A DNA stretch of 64,000 bases from Paenibacillus beijingensis (GTDB lineage: Bacteria > Bacillota > Bacilli > Paenibacillales > Paenibacillaceae), in contig NZ_CP011058.1 in the NCBI RefSeq assembly GCF_000961095.1, forward strand, positions 4,721,001-4,785,000, read 5' to 3'. Both the position numbers and the translations under genes were made by a program. The notes beneath the pieces are model-generated. The model saw only the letters and a list, made by a program, of their open reading frames with translations, was not told the origin of the DNA and ran no database searches. This document shows, one piece after another, positions 51,326 through 60,830 of this stretch. How positions within the stretch are numbered: position 1 is the first letter of the stretch; every line of letters begins with the position of its first letter.

Positions 51326-52531
51326 ATGAAACGCGGAATCGTTTTGGTACTGATCGCAGTGCTGCCACTTTTCGTTAGCGGCTGTTGGAATAAAAGGGAG
51401 ATGAATGAGCTCGGAATCGTCAGCGCAACGGCGCTCGATCTGGGTGAAAACAATGAATGGAATACGACTTATCAGCTCGTCATCCCGCAGTCGACCACCA
51501 CGGTAACCGGCGGCGGCGGCGGCGCTCAGGCACCGATTACCGTCTTCTCGACGAAAGGAAAAACGCTGATGGAGGCGTCCCAGAATGCCCAGCTGGAAGC
51601 GCCCCGCCCCCTTTATTTTTCCCATAATCAAATCATTGTCATCAGTGAGAGCGTTGCCCGGCGGGGAATAAATGAGATCGTTGACGTCTATTTGCGGCAA
51701 AACGAAAGAAGGGAGACGGCGGATGTCGTTCTGACGAAGGGAAAGGCCATGGATTTGTTGGAAATTCTTACCCCATCGCAAAAAATTCCCGGTGAATCCA
51801 TCAACTACCTGCTGCAAGGCGGTAAAGGAGGGCAGACCGTCCTGATCGATTCGCAGTTGTATCGGCTTGTCAACAAGCTGGCGACTCCGACTTCCAGTGC
51901 CATGCTTCCTGAAGTTGTTATTTCCGGCAATAAAGAAAAACAGAGCTCTTTGGACGCCTACAAAGAAACGCGTAATCCGGCCATCATGAAACTGAATCGG
52001 CTCGGGATATTCAAGAAAGATAAATTGGCGCACTGGTTAAAGCGCGAGGACAGCATCGGTATGGCGTGGATTTATGATCATGTCGATAATTTGACGGTCG
52101 TATTTCCATGCGGAGAGGACAATCAAGCGATGGGGTCGTTTTTGGTCGAACGAAATCGAACCAAGCTGAAACCGAAACAACAACAAGGGCGGCTCATCAT
52201 GGATATCCGACTGAAAACGGATGGAAGCTTGTTTGAAACGCCGTGCAGGCTAGAGCTGAAAAAACCGGAGACACTAACGAAATTGGAAAAAGCGGTTGAA
52301 AAAGAAATCAAGAAGCAAGTCGAAAAAACGGTGGAAGCTTTACAGGGGATTAAAGCGGACGCCGTCGGCTTTGACGATGCTTTTCATCGCGCCTATCCGA
52401 AGCAATGGAAGACATGGAACCGGAACTGGGAGGATGAATTTGCCGAGATAAAGTTAATCGTGCATGTCAAGGTGAACATTCGCAGAACGGGAATGATCAA
52501 TGATTCATTCTCTAAAATTTCGGGCGGTTAG
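51326..52531 (+). CDS. gerC: spore germination lipoprotein, Ger(x)C family (C subunit)
   Basis: This 401-residue lipoprotein is the C subunit of the receptor. The signal peptide RGIVLVLIAVLPLFVSGC contains the lipobox ending in Cys, followed by the conserved WNKREMNELGIVSATALD. The remainder holds the GerC family domains, including QNAQLEAPRPLYFSHNQIIV and a C-terminal helix pair (KAVEKEIKKQVEKTVEAL). ATG 51326 follows GGAGGGGGAC; the frame is open from 51185 inside the A gene without a site. The B subunit starts 18 bases after its stop. Confidence 0.93.
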   Translation: MKRGIVLVLIAVLPLFVSGCWNKREMNELGIVSATALDLGENNEWNTTYQLVIPQSTTTVTGGGGGAQAPITVFSTKGKTLMEASQNAQLEAPRPLYFSHNQIIVISESVARRGINEIVDVYLRQNERRETADVVLTKGKAMDLLEILTPSQKIPGESINYLLQGGKGGQTVLIDSQLYRLVNKLATPTSSAMLPEVVISGNKEKQSSLDAYKETRNPAIMKLNRLGIFKKDKLAHWLKREDSIGMAWIYDHVDNLTVVFPCGEDNQAMGSFLVERNRTKLKPKQQQGRLIMDIRLKTDGSLFETPCRLELKKPETLTKLEKAVEKEIKKQVEKTVEALQGIKADAVGFDDAFHRAYPKQWKTWNRNWEDEFAEIKLIVHVKVNIRRTGMINDSFSKISGG

Positions 52532-52549
52532 ATCAGAAAGGGGGTCCAT

Positions 52550-53683
52550 ATGGAGCGCATCAGCAAATATCAGCTGGGAACGATGATCATCCTGTTTGAA
52601 ATCGGCAGCACGCCGCTGTTTGAACTCGGAATAAAAGCGCAGCGGGATGCGTGGATTGCGGTTTTGTTATCGATTCTTTTCGGGCTGGTCCTGCTCCTAT
52701 TATTTCTGGCGCTCCAAAAGCGGGATCCGGAATTGAACCTGATCCAAATGATGATCAAGTATTGGGGACCGGTCATCGGGAGGGTTACGGCATTTCTCTA
52801 TATCGTTTTTTTTGCTTATGAATCGATGCGCAATGTAAGGGACTTTGGCGATTTGACGCTCATGACCTTTCTGTCGCGAAGTCCGATTTCGATGATTATG
52901 GGGATTTTGATTTTTTTATCGATGTACGCGATCTATAAAGGGATCGAGACTTTTTTTCGGGTATCCGAATTTATGGTTTTGGGGGTCATCTCTTTTTATT
53001 TGGCGCTGTGCATTATGGCTTTCATTTCCGGCATTGTCGATTTTAAGCAGCTGCTGCCGATGTTGGAATACGGCGTTCTGCCCGTCGTAACGCTCGCGGC
53101 GTCGGATACGGTCTTTTTCCCTTTCGGCCAAATGGTCCTCTTTCTCATGTTTTGGTCTTATGTAAAAAAGAAAGAAGGACTGGCCGGCGCTTCGTTTGGC
53201 GCATATCTGGTTTCAAGCACAGTCATTCTTATATCCAATATTATGAACCTGGCGGTGCTCGGTGTGCACTACACCAGCATCAGCATGATTCCGCTGCTTC
53301 AAAACGTGCAGTTGATCCAAATCGCCCGAGTGTTCGAACGGTTTGACGCGCTGGTCATTCTGTTGTTCTACGTCGGAATTTTCATTAAGGCGACGTTGTG
53401 GTATTTGGCGGCCGTAATGGGACTGGGGGAGATTTTCAACACGGACTACCGCAAGATGATCCTGCCGGTAGGCATTGTCATTTATTCCAGTTCTTTTTTG
53501 GAGCCGGACTGGACGTACCATCTTTGGCTCGGACACTTCGTTGGGGTCACGAGTATGGTAAATCCGATTTTTCTTGTTTTTCTGCCCCTGCTTCTCTTTT
53601 TGGTCATGTTGATGAGACGAAAGTTAATGAAGGCCTCTGCTGACCAACCGGAGCCCGGACTGGAACAGTCGTCTGATGTGTAG
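52550..53683 (+). CDS. gerB: spore germination permease, GerAB/ArcD/ProY family (first copy)
   Basis: This 377-residue integral membrane protein of the APC superfamily is the germinant-binding B subunit. Segments include AVLLSILFGLVLLLLFLALQ, IMGILIFLSMYAIYKGIETF and PLLQNVQLIQIARVFERFDA, with about ten helices in total. AAAGGGGGTCC precedes ATG 52550. A second gene of the same length and about three-quarters identical by eye follows 36 bases later. Both copies look intact, and the differences are spread along the chain. Confidence 0.93.
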   Translation: MERISKYQLGTMIILFEIGSTPLFELGIKAQRDAWIAVLLSILFGLVLLLLFLALQKRDPELNLIQMMIKYWGPVIGRVTAFLYIVFFAYESMRNVRDFGDLTLMTFLSRSPISMIMGILIFLSMYAIYKGIETFFRVSEFMVLGVISFYLALCIMAFISGIVDFKQLLPMLEYGVLPVVTLAASDTVFFPFGQMVLFLMFWSYVKKKEGLAGASFGAYLVSSTVILISNIMNLAVLGVHYTSISMIPLLQNVQLIQIARVFERFDALVILLFYVGIFIKATLWYLAAVMGLGEIFNTDYRKMILPVGIVIYSSSFLEPDWTYHLWLGHFVGVTSMVNPIFLVFLPLLLFLVMLMRRKLMKASADQPEPGLEQSSDV

Positions 53684-53719
53684 CTGCGGCGCATGATGTG
53701 TGAAAAAATGGGGGTTCGT

Positions 53720-54853
53720 ATGGAGCGGATCAGTAAATATCAGGTGGGTACGATGATCATCCTATTTGAAATCGGCAGTACGCCGTTATTTGAACTTGGT
53801 ATTAAAGCGCAGCGGGACGCATGGCTGGCGGTATTGTTCGCGATCCTGTTTGGATTGGCGCTGGTGCTGCTGTTCCTGGCCATTCAAAGCCGCGAGCCGG
53901 AGCTGAATTTGACCCAGATGCTGACCCGGTATTGGGGGCCGTTCGTCGGGAAATTGACGGCTGTTTTGTACACGCTTCTTTTTGTTTATGAAGCGATGCG
54001 TAATGTAAGGGACTTTGGCGATTTAACCGTCATGACTTTTTTGTCGCGCAGTCCGATTTCCCTCATTATGGGTGTTTTGCTTTTTTTATCGGTATTTGCG
54101 ATCTATAAAGGAATCGATAATTTATTTCGGGTTTCCGAATTTATGGTGATTGGAGTGCTGTTTTTTTATTTGCTGCTGGCCGTTATGATCTTCATTTCCG
54201 GCATCGTCCATTTTGAGCAGCTGCTCCCGATGTTTGAAAATGGCGTTCTGCCGGTTGTCACACTTGCGGCGACGAATACGGTCTTCTTTCCATTCGGCCA
54301 AATGGTGCTTTTTCTGATGTTTTGGTCCTGTTTAAAACCGAAACAAGGAATGATTGGCGCTACATTTGGCGCTTATTTGGTCTCCAGCACCGTCATTCTG
54401 TTATCCAATATTATGAATCTTGCCGTGCTCGGCGTGCACTATACCAGCATCAGCACGGTTCCGCTGCTTCAGAACATACAGCTGATCCAAATCGCCAGAG
54501 TGCTGGAACGGTTTGACGCTTTCGTCGTTATGCTGTTCTATGCAGGTATTTTCATTAGAGCCACTTTATGGTATTTAGGCGCCGTAATTGCGATGGGGGA
54601 CATCTTTAACACGGACTACCGGAAGCTGATTCTGCCGGTTGGATTTGTCATTTATGCCGCTGCATTTTTGGAGCCGGATTGGCCTTACCATATTTTCCTG
54701 GGTCATTTCGTCGCGTATACGCTTATGGTCAATCCGCTGTTTTATGCGATTTTGCCCATGCTTCTCTATGTGGTCATGCTGATGAGACGAAATTTGAATC
54801 ACAATTCGATGGAGGATGGGGAAGGAAAGATTAACCGGACGTCCGATTCATAG
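53720..54853 (+). CDS. gerB: spore germination permease, GerAB family (second copy)
   Basis: This 377-residue paralogue arose from tandem duplication of the preceding gene. Both open MERISKYQ.GTMIILFEIGS and share the RNVRDFGDLT and NIMNLAVLGVHYTSIS blocks. Substitutions cluster in the last third (for example YAAAFLEPDWPYHIFLGHFV against YSSSFLEPDWTYHLWLGHFV), a region that could affect ligand choice. ATG 53720 follows GGGGG; the frame also opens at 53693 but lacks a site. Two B subunits could give one receptor alternative germinant specificity. Confidence 0.92.
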   Translation: MERISKYQVGTMIILFEIGSTPLFELGIKAQRDAWLAVLFAILFGLALVLLFLAIQSREPELNLTQMLTRYWGPFVGKLTAVLYTLLFVYEAMRNVRDFGDLTVMTFLSRSPISLIMGVLLFLSVFAIYKGIDNLFRVSEFMVIGVLFFYLLLAVMIFISGIVHFEQLLPMFENGVLPVVTLAATNTVFFPFGQMVLFLMFWSCLKPKQGMIGATFGAYLVSSTVILLSNIMNLAVLGVHYTSISTVPLLQNIQLIQIARVLERFDAFVVMLFYAGIFIRATLWYLGAVIAMGDIFNTDYRKLILPVGFVIYAAAFLEPDWPYHIFLGHFVAYTLMVNPLFYAILPMLLYVVMLMRRNLNHNSMEDGEGKINRTSDS

Positions 54854-55012
54854 TTACAGTTAAGACAATGCGGCGGACTTGTCGAAAAAAGAGTTGTCGT
54901 TGGCAGGAAATGGCGCGTTAATGTCGAATAAATGTCTCTCGAATTCCGTATTCTGGCTTAATGTTCGGACTGAAGCGACTGAACCGGAATTGGAGCGGAC
55001 CATAAGGGAGAC

Positions 55013-55381
55013 ATGACGATGGCACATTTGCTGATAGCCGAAGACGAGCCGGTGCTCAGAATGCTCGTACTGGACACATTGGAAGAGGAGGGCTACCGCA
55101 TCGATGTCGCATGCGACGGCGAGGAGGCGTACCGGAAACTGCTTGACAACGATTATGACCTTGTATTGCTGGATTATATGATGCCGAAGATGACCGGGAT
55201 CGAGATCATTGAGCGTATCCGGCAAATACCGGAGCGGAGCGGTTTGCAAATATTGATGCTGTCGGCCAAGAGCCAGCAGGCGGAGCGGCAAAAAGTGTTG
55301 GACGCGGGAGCGAACGCCTTTCTGTCCAAACCGTTCAGTCCGATCGAGCTGATCGATAAAGTGGAGGAAATGCTGAAATGA
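55013..55381 (+). CDS. CheY-like single-domain response regulator
   Basis: This 122-residue receiver domain has no output domain. The acidic pair is AEDEP, the phospho-acceptor is Asp54 in LVLLDYMMPKMTG, and the conserved Lys is in FLSKPFSPIEL. ATAAGGGAG precedes ATG 55013. The stop overlaps the start of the hybrid kinase by four bases (ATGA), so the proteins are made together. It probably relays phosphate between this kinase and another protein. Confidence 0.92.
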   Translation: MTMAHLLIAEDEPVLRMLVLDTLEEEGYRIDVACDGEEAYRKLLDNDYDLVLLDYMMPKMTGIEIIERIRQIPERSGLQILMLSAKSQQAERQKVLDAGANAFLSKPFSPIELIDKVEEMLK

Positions 55382-58224
55382 GCGGCGGCCTTGTATTTCG
55401 CAACGGGATCAGGCGCCAATTGACGCGCAGGCTTCTGTTCGTCTTCTGCCTGCTGCTCGCCGGTACCGTACTCGTCGCCGCGACGACATTGTTTTCGCTT
55501 ATGCGTTACGAACGTACGTCGCAGTCGCTCCGTGAGAAGCAGAAGCTGGTTGAAGATATAAGGTACCATGCGGGTGAAATCATTTTGCGGTCCCGTGGAT
55601 ATTACGTTTTATTGAATGACTATGAATATAATCGGATATTTACAGAAAAAGAAGCGCTTGAGGCCGATCTTTCTTCGTTCAATAAAATGGCCGTCACCAA
55701 AGCGGAGAAGGATTGGACCGCGTCAATTGAAAGTTTTTACGATCATTTCTTTAACGATTTGCTGCCTGCCGCAAGTACGTACGCACAGCAAGGGAATTAC
55801 GACGCCTTGCGCAAGCTTACGGTGCAAGGAGAGAACAGTCCGGCCAATACGATCATGAAGCTCGCGGATCAATTCAGGGCGCAAATCAACGAGGCGGCTG
55901 ATGATCAGGACCGGCAGCTGTTCAGTATTATGACAATGCTGGGACTGATCTATCTTGCATTTATTGGCGGCACTCTCGGAATCTCCATCTTAGTTGGGAG
56001 GACGCTTGCCAAAGAAATCGGTTCGCCGCTGGAACAGCTTGCAGCGCAGGCAGAGCGCTATAGACGGGGCGAAGAAGTTCATATCCGGGTTCCGGATAAG
56101 GATGATGAGATTCGCCACCTGGCCAAATCGTTCGAGGCGCTGATGATCCAAATACAGGCCAACGAGGAGGAGCTGACAGCTCAAAACGATGAGCTGCATG
56201 CTCAGCAGGAGGAGCTGCAGGCTCAGCAGGAGGAGCTGACCGAGGCGCTGCGGCGGATGGAAGAAAACGAAGTGCTGCTTCAAAAGCGCAACCTGTTCAT
56301 TCAATCCCTCGTCGACCCGCAAAATAGGGAGGAGCTGCTTGCGAGCGTCATCCGCAATACAGTCGAGATTGCCCGTTTCGACAAAGGGTTGATCGTGATG
56401 ATGCCGGGTCTCCAATATGCGGCATTCGGCGTATCGGAGCGTGCGGCGCTTACGCTGCTCGAAAATTTGGACGACAGTCCGGTGAAGAGAATAGCCGAAT
56501 CCGGCGAGCCCTATATTCAACACCGTGAAGGACTGTCGGGCGAATTCGGCATCCACGATGCGAAGCTTGCGGTTACCGACGCGTATGTACCGGTCCATAA
56601 TACGGACGGGGAACTGTGCGCCGTCCTTATTTTGTCGCGGACCGGAAGAGCGGTCGGCAGCGCCGAAATCAATGAGCTGACCAGCTTCGCCCGGCAAATT
56701 TCGCTGTCGCTCGCCAAGCTTGACATGCTCGAAGCAATCCGGAGCCAGCGGAGGCTGATCCGCAACATTTTGAACACGGTGCAGGAGAGCATTCATGTCA
56801 CCTCGCCAACCGGCGAAGTGACGTTCATCAACCGTAATATGAGAAATCTGGTCGGCGGGCTTGCGGCAGCGGAGCAAATGCATCTGACGGCAGCCGATCT
56901 GTTCCGGCAGCTTGATGGGAAAGTGAAGGATTCGGATAAGCTCAAACGGTTTTATGAAGATGCTCTTCAGCTTCCCGAAGGCAGGTCCAGCAGCTTCATT
57001 TATGAAATCGGGCAGCCGGAACGCATCATCATACAAGTTTATGCGCAGCAATTGTTTAACGGACAAGAGCTTTCGGGTACGCTGTTTGTGCATCGCGATA
57101 TGACGCGCGAACGCGAAGTGGACGAGATGAAATCCGAATTCGTCAGTACGGTAAGCCATGAGCTGCGGACGCCGCTCGCAAGTGTTCTCGGCTTCGCCGA
57201 ATTGATGCTTCACCGCGAGCTTACGCCGGAGCGGCAGCGCAAATATATTAGCACCATCTATCAGGAAGCGGCGCGTCTAACCGATTTGATCAACGACTTT
57301 CTTGATTTGCAGCGGATGGAATCCGGCAAGCAGTCTTACGACATGAAAGCGATCGAAATTGCGCCGCTGCTGGAAGAAGTTGCTGATCTGCATCGGGCCG
57401 CCGCGCCGCAATGTTCCATTGTGCTGCAATTGCAGGAACAACCGCTGACTGTTAAGGGCGACCGGGACAAGTTAAAGCAAATGCTGATGAATTTGATCGG
57501 CAATGCGGTGAAATATTCTCCGGACGGAGGGCGGATCGATATATCCTGCTTGTCGGAGCAAGACGAAATCCGTATCGATATTGCGGATCAAGGACTTGGC
57601 ATCCCGGAAGAAGCGCTGCCGCACCTGTTCACGAAGTTTTTCCGGGTCGATAACAGCGACCGCCGCGAAATCGGGGGCACCGGGCTCGGACTTGCAATCG
57701 TTAAAGAGATCGTCGAGAAGCATGAGGGACGGATCGAAGTCCGCTCGACCCTTGGGGAAGGCAGTGTGTTTACCGTTCATCTGCCCGCAGCGCCGCCTGC
57801 GGTTAACCGCAGCTTGCCCGACAAAAATGCGGCCGAAGGCGCCTGGAGCTCCGGCGGCAGCCGGCCTACGATCATGCTGATTGAAAACGATTTGGCGCTA
57901 TCCGATATGCTTGGCGACGAGCTGCAGGAGAGCGGGTTCGATGTACGGCACTTTTCGGCAGGAAACGAAGCGCTCGAGGCGATGAAGGAAATCGTTCCCG
58001 ACGCCGTCATTGTCGACTTGATGCTGGAGCCGGGCATGGACGGCTGGAAAGTGATCGAATGGATGCAACACGTTCCCAAGCTGCAGCACGTTCCCGTGCT
58101 GATTTCCAGCGCGCTCGAAGAGAAAGAAAGGGCGATGCAAGCGGGAGTTCGTCATTTTTTGGTAAAACCGTATCAGCCGGGAAAGCTGATCGATTCGCTC
58201 CGCAGCCTGGTGACGACTTCCTAA
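55378..58224 (+). CDS. hybrid sensor histidine kinase with C-terminal receiver
   Basis: This 948-residue membrane kinase starts with a helix at about 19-41 (LLFVFCLLLAGTVLVAATTL). An extracytoplasmic helical sensor follows, then a second helix near 186-207, a HAMP-like linker and a Gln/Glu-rich coiled coil (EEELTAQNDELHAQQEELQA). A GAF-like domain (about 310-460) and a PAS-like domain (about 465-575) follow. The kinase core has His594 in VSHELRTPLASVLGF, NLIGNAVKYSPDGG (N box), IADQGLGIPEEALPHLF and GGTGLGLAI. A receiver domain with Asp880 in IVDLMLEPGMDGWK ends the chain. The sensor resembles four-helix-bundle/CHASE3 types. The signal is unknown. Confidence 0.93.
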   Translation: MSGGLVFRNGIRRQLTRRLLFVFCLLLAGTVLVAATTLFSLMRYERTSQSLREKQKLVEDIRYHAGEIILRSRGYYVLLNDYEYNRIFTEKEALEADLSSFNKMAVTKAEKDWTASIESFYDHFFNDLLPAASTYAQQGNYDALRKLTVQGENSPANTIMKLADQFRAQINEAADDQDRQLFSIMTMLGLIYLAFIGGTLGISILVGRTLAKEIGSPLEQLAAQAERYRRGEEVHIRVPDKDDEIRHLAKSFEALMIQIQANEEELTAQNDELHAQQEELQAQQEELTEALRRMEENEVLLQKRNLFIQSLVDPQNREELLASVIRNTVEIARFDKGLIVMMPGLQYAAFGVSERAALTLLENLDDSPVKRIAESGEPYIQHREGLSGEFGIHDAKLAVTDAYVPVHNTDGELCAVLILSRTGRAVGSAEINELTSFARQISLSLAKLDMLEAIRSQRRLIRNILNTVQESIHVTSPTGEVTFINRNMRNLVGGLAAAEQMHLTAADLFRQLDGKVKDSDKLKRFYEDALQLPEGRSSSFIYEIGQPERIIIQVYAQQLFNGQELSGTLFVHRDMTREREVDEMKSEFVSTVSHELRTPLASVLGFAELMLHRELTPERQRKYISTIYQEAARLTDLINDFLDLQRMESGKQSYDMKAIEIAPLLEEVADLHRAAAPQCSIVLQLQEQPLTVKGDRDKLKQMLMNLIGNAVKYSPDGGRIDISCLSEQDEIRIDIADQGLGIPEEALPHLFTKFFRVDNSDRREIGGTGLGLAIVKEIVEKHEGRIEVRSTLGEGSVFTVHLPAAPPAVNRSLPDKNAAEGAWSSGGSRPTIMLIENDLALSDMLGDELQESGFDVRHFSAGNEALEAMKEIVPDAVIVDLMLEPGMDGWKVIEWMQHVPKLQHVPVLISSALEEKERAMQAGVRHFLVKPYQPGKLIDSLRSLVTTS

Positions 58225-58284
58225 TGAAGCATTTTGCAGACGCTTGAAATATGTATCCGAAAAACGATAAAGCGAGGTCGAATA

Positions 58285-58557
58285 ATGGTGGAAATAACGA
58301 TTATACAAGCATCCATGTCTTACAGCAAAGAGGATGGATATATAGGTACGGTCGCCTTCACGGTGGAAGGGCATTCCGAGCCTTATGAAGTCGCTTTGCA
58401 GAGCAAGAAAGGCAAAGACTGGGCGTACAGCTTGCTTTTCCGGCACGGTTCCGGCAAAGAAGAGGACATTCTCGCGCTTGAAGAAAGGCTCGAGGAGGAC
58501 GACGAGCTGTTTGACCGGCTTGTCGATGCGGCGATGGCCGCCTATCGCGAAGCATAA
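58285..58557 (+). CDS. small conserved protein of unknown function
   Basis: This 90-residue acidic protein is not recognised. It reads VEITIIQASMSYSKEDGYIG, GTVAFTVEGHSEPYEVALQS and KGKDWAYSLLFRHGSGKEED, suggesting a small mainly beta domain followed by a helical tail. GCGAGGTCG precedes ATG 58285. It follows the hybrid kinase by 60 bases and ends at a terminator, so it may be the last gene of that transcript. Confidence 0.7.
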   Translation: MVEITIIQASMSYSKEDGYIGTVAFTVEGHSEPYEVALQSKKGKDWAYSLLFRHGSGKEEDILALEERLEEDDELFDRLVDAAMAAYREA

Positions 58558-58590
58558 GGATTGTCTTGCAACGGTAATATTGGCCTAATA

Positions 58591-58638
58591 AAGAACCTCC
58601 CGCCCCACAATTTTAGTGGTGGTTTCGGAGGTTCTTTT
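58591..58638. terminator. terminator between convergent genes
   Basis: AAGAACCTCC and GGAGGTTCTT are exact inverse complements around an inner CCAC/GTGG hairpin, followed by TTTTGC. It should work in both directions. Confidence 0.75.
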
Positions 58639-58691
58639 GCTCATGTAATGGGACCGGTCATTCGCCTTCACTCTTTTGGGGCAGCCCCTGC

Positions 58692-59150
58692 CTAGAGCTT
58701 CTTTGCCATGCGAATATGCAAAATTCCGGCATCAAGGAAAGTATCGGGCGAGACGGGAGCATATCCGAGCTTCCGGTAAAACGGTTCCGCCTGGCACTGG
58801 GCGTCAAGTACGGCATCGGTGTAGCCGCTTGTCTTTGCCGCATCTTCCAACGCCTTGACGAGTTCTTTTCCTGCGCCTGTTCCTCTGTACGGCTTGCGGA
58901 GCGCAATCCGTTGAAGCTTGGCGGCCGAATCGCGATACGGAATCAGTCGTCCGGTTCCGACCGGTTGTCCGTCCCTTGTCAGCAATATGTGCAGGCAAGA
59001 TGCCGGACTTGCATCGTAATCATCCATTTCCAGCTCGATATCGACTTGCTGTTCTTCGACGAATACTTCTTTGCGGATCGCCAGGCACTGTTCCAGCTGC
59101 TTCGCTGTCGTGACACGAATGGCTTGCATCGTTATCGGGTCGATCGTCAT
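58692..59150 (-). CDS. GNAT family N-acetyltransferase
   Basis: This 152-residue acetyl-CoA-dependent acetyltransferase resembles the ElaA/YjcF-like branch. It has QCLAIRKEVFVEEQQVDIEL near the start and the acetyl-CoA loop RIALRKPYRGTGAGKELVKA (R-x-x-G-x-G/A). It continues with YTDAVLDAQCQAEPFYRKLG and GYAPVSPDTFLDAGILHIRM. GGAAGGAAGAG precedes ATG 59150. The substrate is unknown. It stands alone and faces the preceding unit across a terminator. Confidence 0.92.
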   Translation of the reverse strand: MTIDPITMQAIRVTTAKQLEQCLAIRKEVFVEEQQVDIELEMDDYDASPASCLHILLTRDGQPVGTGRLIPYRDSAAKLQRIALRKPYRGTGAGKELVKALEDAAKTSGYTDAVLDAQCQAEPFYRKLGYAPVSPDTFLDAGILHIRMAKKL

Positions 59151-59384
59151 CTCTTCCTTCCGGTTTCAAAATCGAACATCTATTAAGGAAAATTCCGGCA
59201 TTCCAATTGTAGCAAAAAAACGTTTGAAACCGCAATTATGATGCATATCGGCAGCTTCTCTCGGCTCTCCTAGTCCGGTAATGTTGACGGCTGCCCCTAG
59301 GAAATCTGTGTCATCACTCGCCTCCATAGGTTAAAGAAAAGAAACGGGAACCGCCGGATCCGGCTTCCCATAGGAGGAATGGAC

Positions 59385-59963
59385 ATGAATCAATTAAGCG
59401 AATTCCAGATTCAGCGGTTGAAGACGCTGCTGCTCGAAAATAAGCACGATTTGGAGGAACATTTTGAACTGAACTCCGAGCGGGATAGGGACGGTCAGCC
59501 GTTATCGCAATCGGATTCCACCGGGGAGCTGTCCGGATATGATAATCATCCGGCCGACAGCGGTACGGAAACGTTCGAAAGAGGGCGAGACCAAGCGCTC
59601 GATGAGTCGTTAGGCAGGAAGCTTGCACAGGTCAACCTGGCGCTCACCATGATGGAAGATGGCTCGTACGGCATATGTGCGGCTTGCGGGGAGCCCATTC
59701 CATTCGAGAGACTCGAAGCGATGCCGTCAACCCGATATTGCATCAAGCATACGCCCCGGAAAGAGCCGGCGGGAGACCGCCCGGTCGAAGAACAGGTGAT
59801 GACGGCGCCGCCGTCCGGGGCCGGTGAAAGCCGACAGGCGCACGCAGGCCATTTCGATGAAGCGGATGCGTGGAGCACAGTTGAGAAATACGGGAATTCG
59901 TCGGATACCGTACCGGCGGAACCGCAGTCGTCGGAAGCGCTGAACGAGGTGAACAAGCTGTAA
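59385..59963 (+). CDS. yteA: TraR/DksA-type zinc-finger regulatory protein (YteA-like)
   Basis: This 192-residue protein starts with a helical part (LSEFQIQRLKTLLLENKHDL), followed by the ELSGYDNHPADSGTETFERG motif of YteA-like proteins. It then has the C4-type finger YGICAACGEPIPFERLEAMP followed by TRYCIKHT. The last finger position is His rather than Cys, as in some family members. The Pro-Gly-rich C-terminus is probably disordered. TAGGAGGAATGG precedes ATG 59385 (ATG 59379 is possible). The family is linked to sporulation in Bacilli. DUF421 follows 14 bases later. Confidence 0.85.
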   Translation: MNQLSEFQIQRLKTLLLENKHDLEEHFELNSERDRDGQPLSQSDSTGELSGYDNHPADSGTETFERGRDQALDESLGRKLAQVNLALTMMEDGSYGICAACGEPIPFERLEAMPSTRYCIKHTPRKEPAGDRPVEEQVMTAPPSGAGESRQAHAGHFDEADAWSTVEKYGNSSDTVPAEPQSSEALNEVNKL

Positions 59964-59977
59964 AAAGAGGGATCCAA

Positions 59978-60757
59978 ATGGAATACGGGATGATTTTAAC
60001 GAAGCTGGCGATCGCCATTATCGGATTATGGAGCATGATGAAGATGCTGGGTAAAAAAGAGATTTCCCAGCTGACGGCTTTCGACTTCGTCTCCTCTCTA
60101 ATGCTCAGCGAGCTGGTCGGCAATACGATTTACGATAAAGAAGCATCATTATCTAAGCTGGTGTTCGCAATGATCGTATGGACGCTTCTTTCATTAGGGC
60201 TCGAAAAGCTGATCGGCGCTCTGCCGTGGCTTTCGCGCAAAGCGACCGGATCGCCCGATCTGTTGATTCAAAACGGGGTGATCGACTATAAGGCGATGAA
60301 GCGCAACAATCTGGATTTCAACCAGCTCGGCATGCTGCTGCGCGAAAACAACGTATTTTCGGTCAGCGAAGTCGCATATGCGGTTTTTGAAACAAACGGC
60401 AGCATCAGCGTGCTGCTCAAGTCGTTAAGCGACTCCCCGAGCAGAGGGGATTTGAACCTGCCCGAGCAGGATGTGCAGTTTCCTTTTACGATTATAGAAA
60501 ACGGCTGGGTCGATAAACGGGCGCTGCGGCAAGCGGGCAAAGAGATGAGCTGGTTAATGGACACGCTGCACCGCAGCGGCATTCAAAAACCGGAACAGGT
60601 GCTGTATGCGGAATGGACGGAAGGGAAAGGGCTGTATTTTCAATTGAAACCGGTTCATCCGAAGCGAGATACTTCGGGGCTTTCAAAATGTGAACACCCG
60701 TCCGGGCGAGAAACGGGGAGCGCTTCTTTTATTTTCAGAAAAAGGAAAAGGAAATGA
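59978..60757 (+). CDS. DUF421 (YetF-like) membrane protein
   Basis: This 259-residue protein has three N-terminal membrane helices (TKLAIAIIGLWSMMKMLG, FDFVSSLMLSELVGNTIY and LVFAMIVWTLLSLGLEKLIG). The DUF421 cytosolic domain follows: GSPDLLIQNGVIDYKAMKRN, LGMLLRENNVFSVSEVAYAV and FTIIENGWVDKRALRQAGKE. KKEISQLTAFDFV is the family hallmark. YetF-type proteins are found in spore and vegetative membranes, and their role is unclear. GAGGGATC precedes ATG 59978. It is probably co-transcribed with the YteA-like gene. Confidence 0.93.
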   Translation: MEYGMILTKLAIAIIGLWSMMKMLGKKEISQLTAFDFVSSLMLSELVGNTIYDKEASLSKLVFAMIVWTLLSLGLEKLIGALPWLSRKATGSPDLLIQNGVIDYKAMKRNNLDFNQLGMLLRENNVFSVSEVAYAVFETNGSISVLLKSLSDSPSRGDLNLPEQDVQFPFTIIENGWVDKRALRQAGKEMSWLMDTLHRSGIQKPEQVLYAEWTEGKGLYFQLKPVHPKRDTSGLSKCEHPSGRETGSASFIFRKRKRK

Positions 60758-60830
60758 GAAAATCTTAACGGTTATACCCTCCAAAGCTGCGTTAAAATAT
60801 TCGAATATTGTTTTCGAGGGAGGAATTGTG

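Noticed and set aside
56150..56290. Repeated GAGGAGCTG/CAGGCTCAG units in the hybrid kinase as a DNA repeat
   Set aside because: They encode a heptad coiled coil typical of such kinases, so the repetition is protein-driven.
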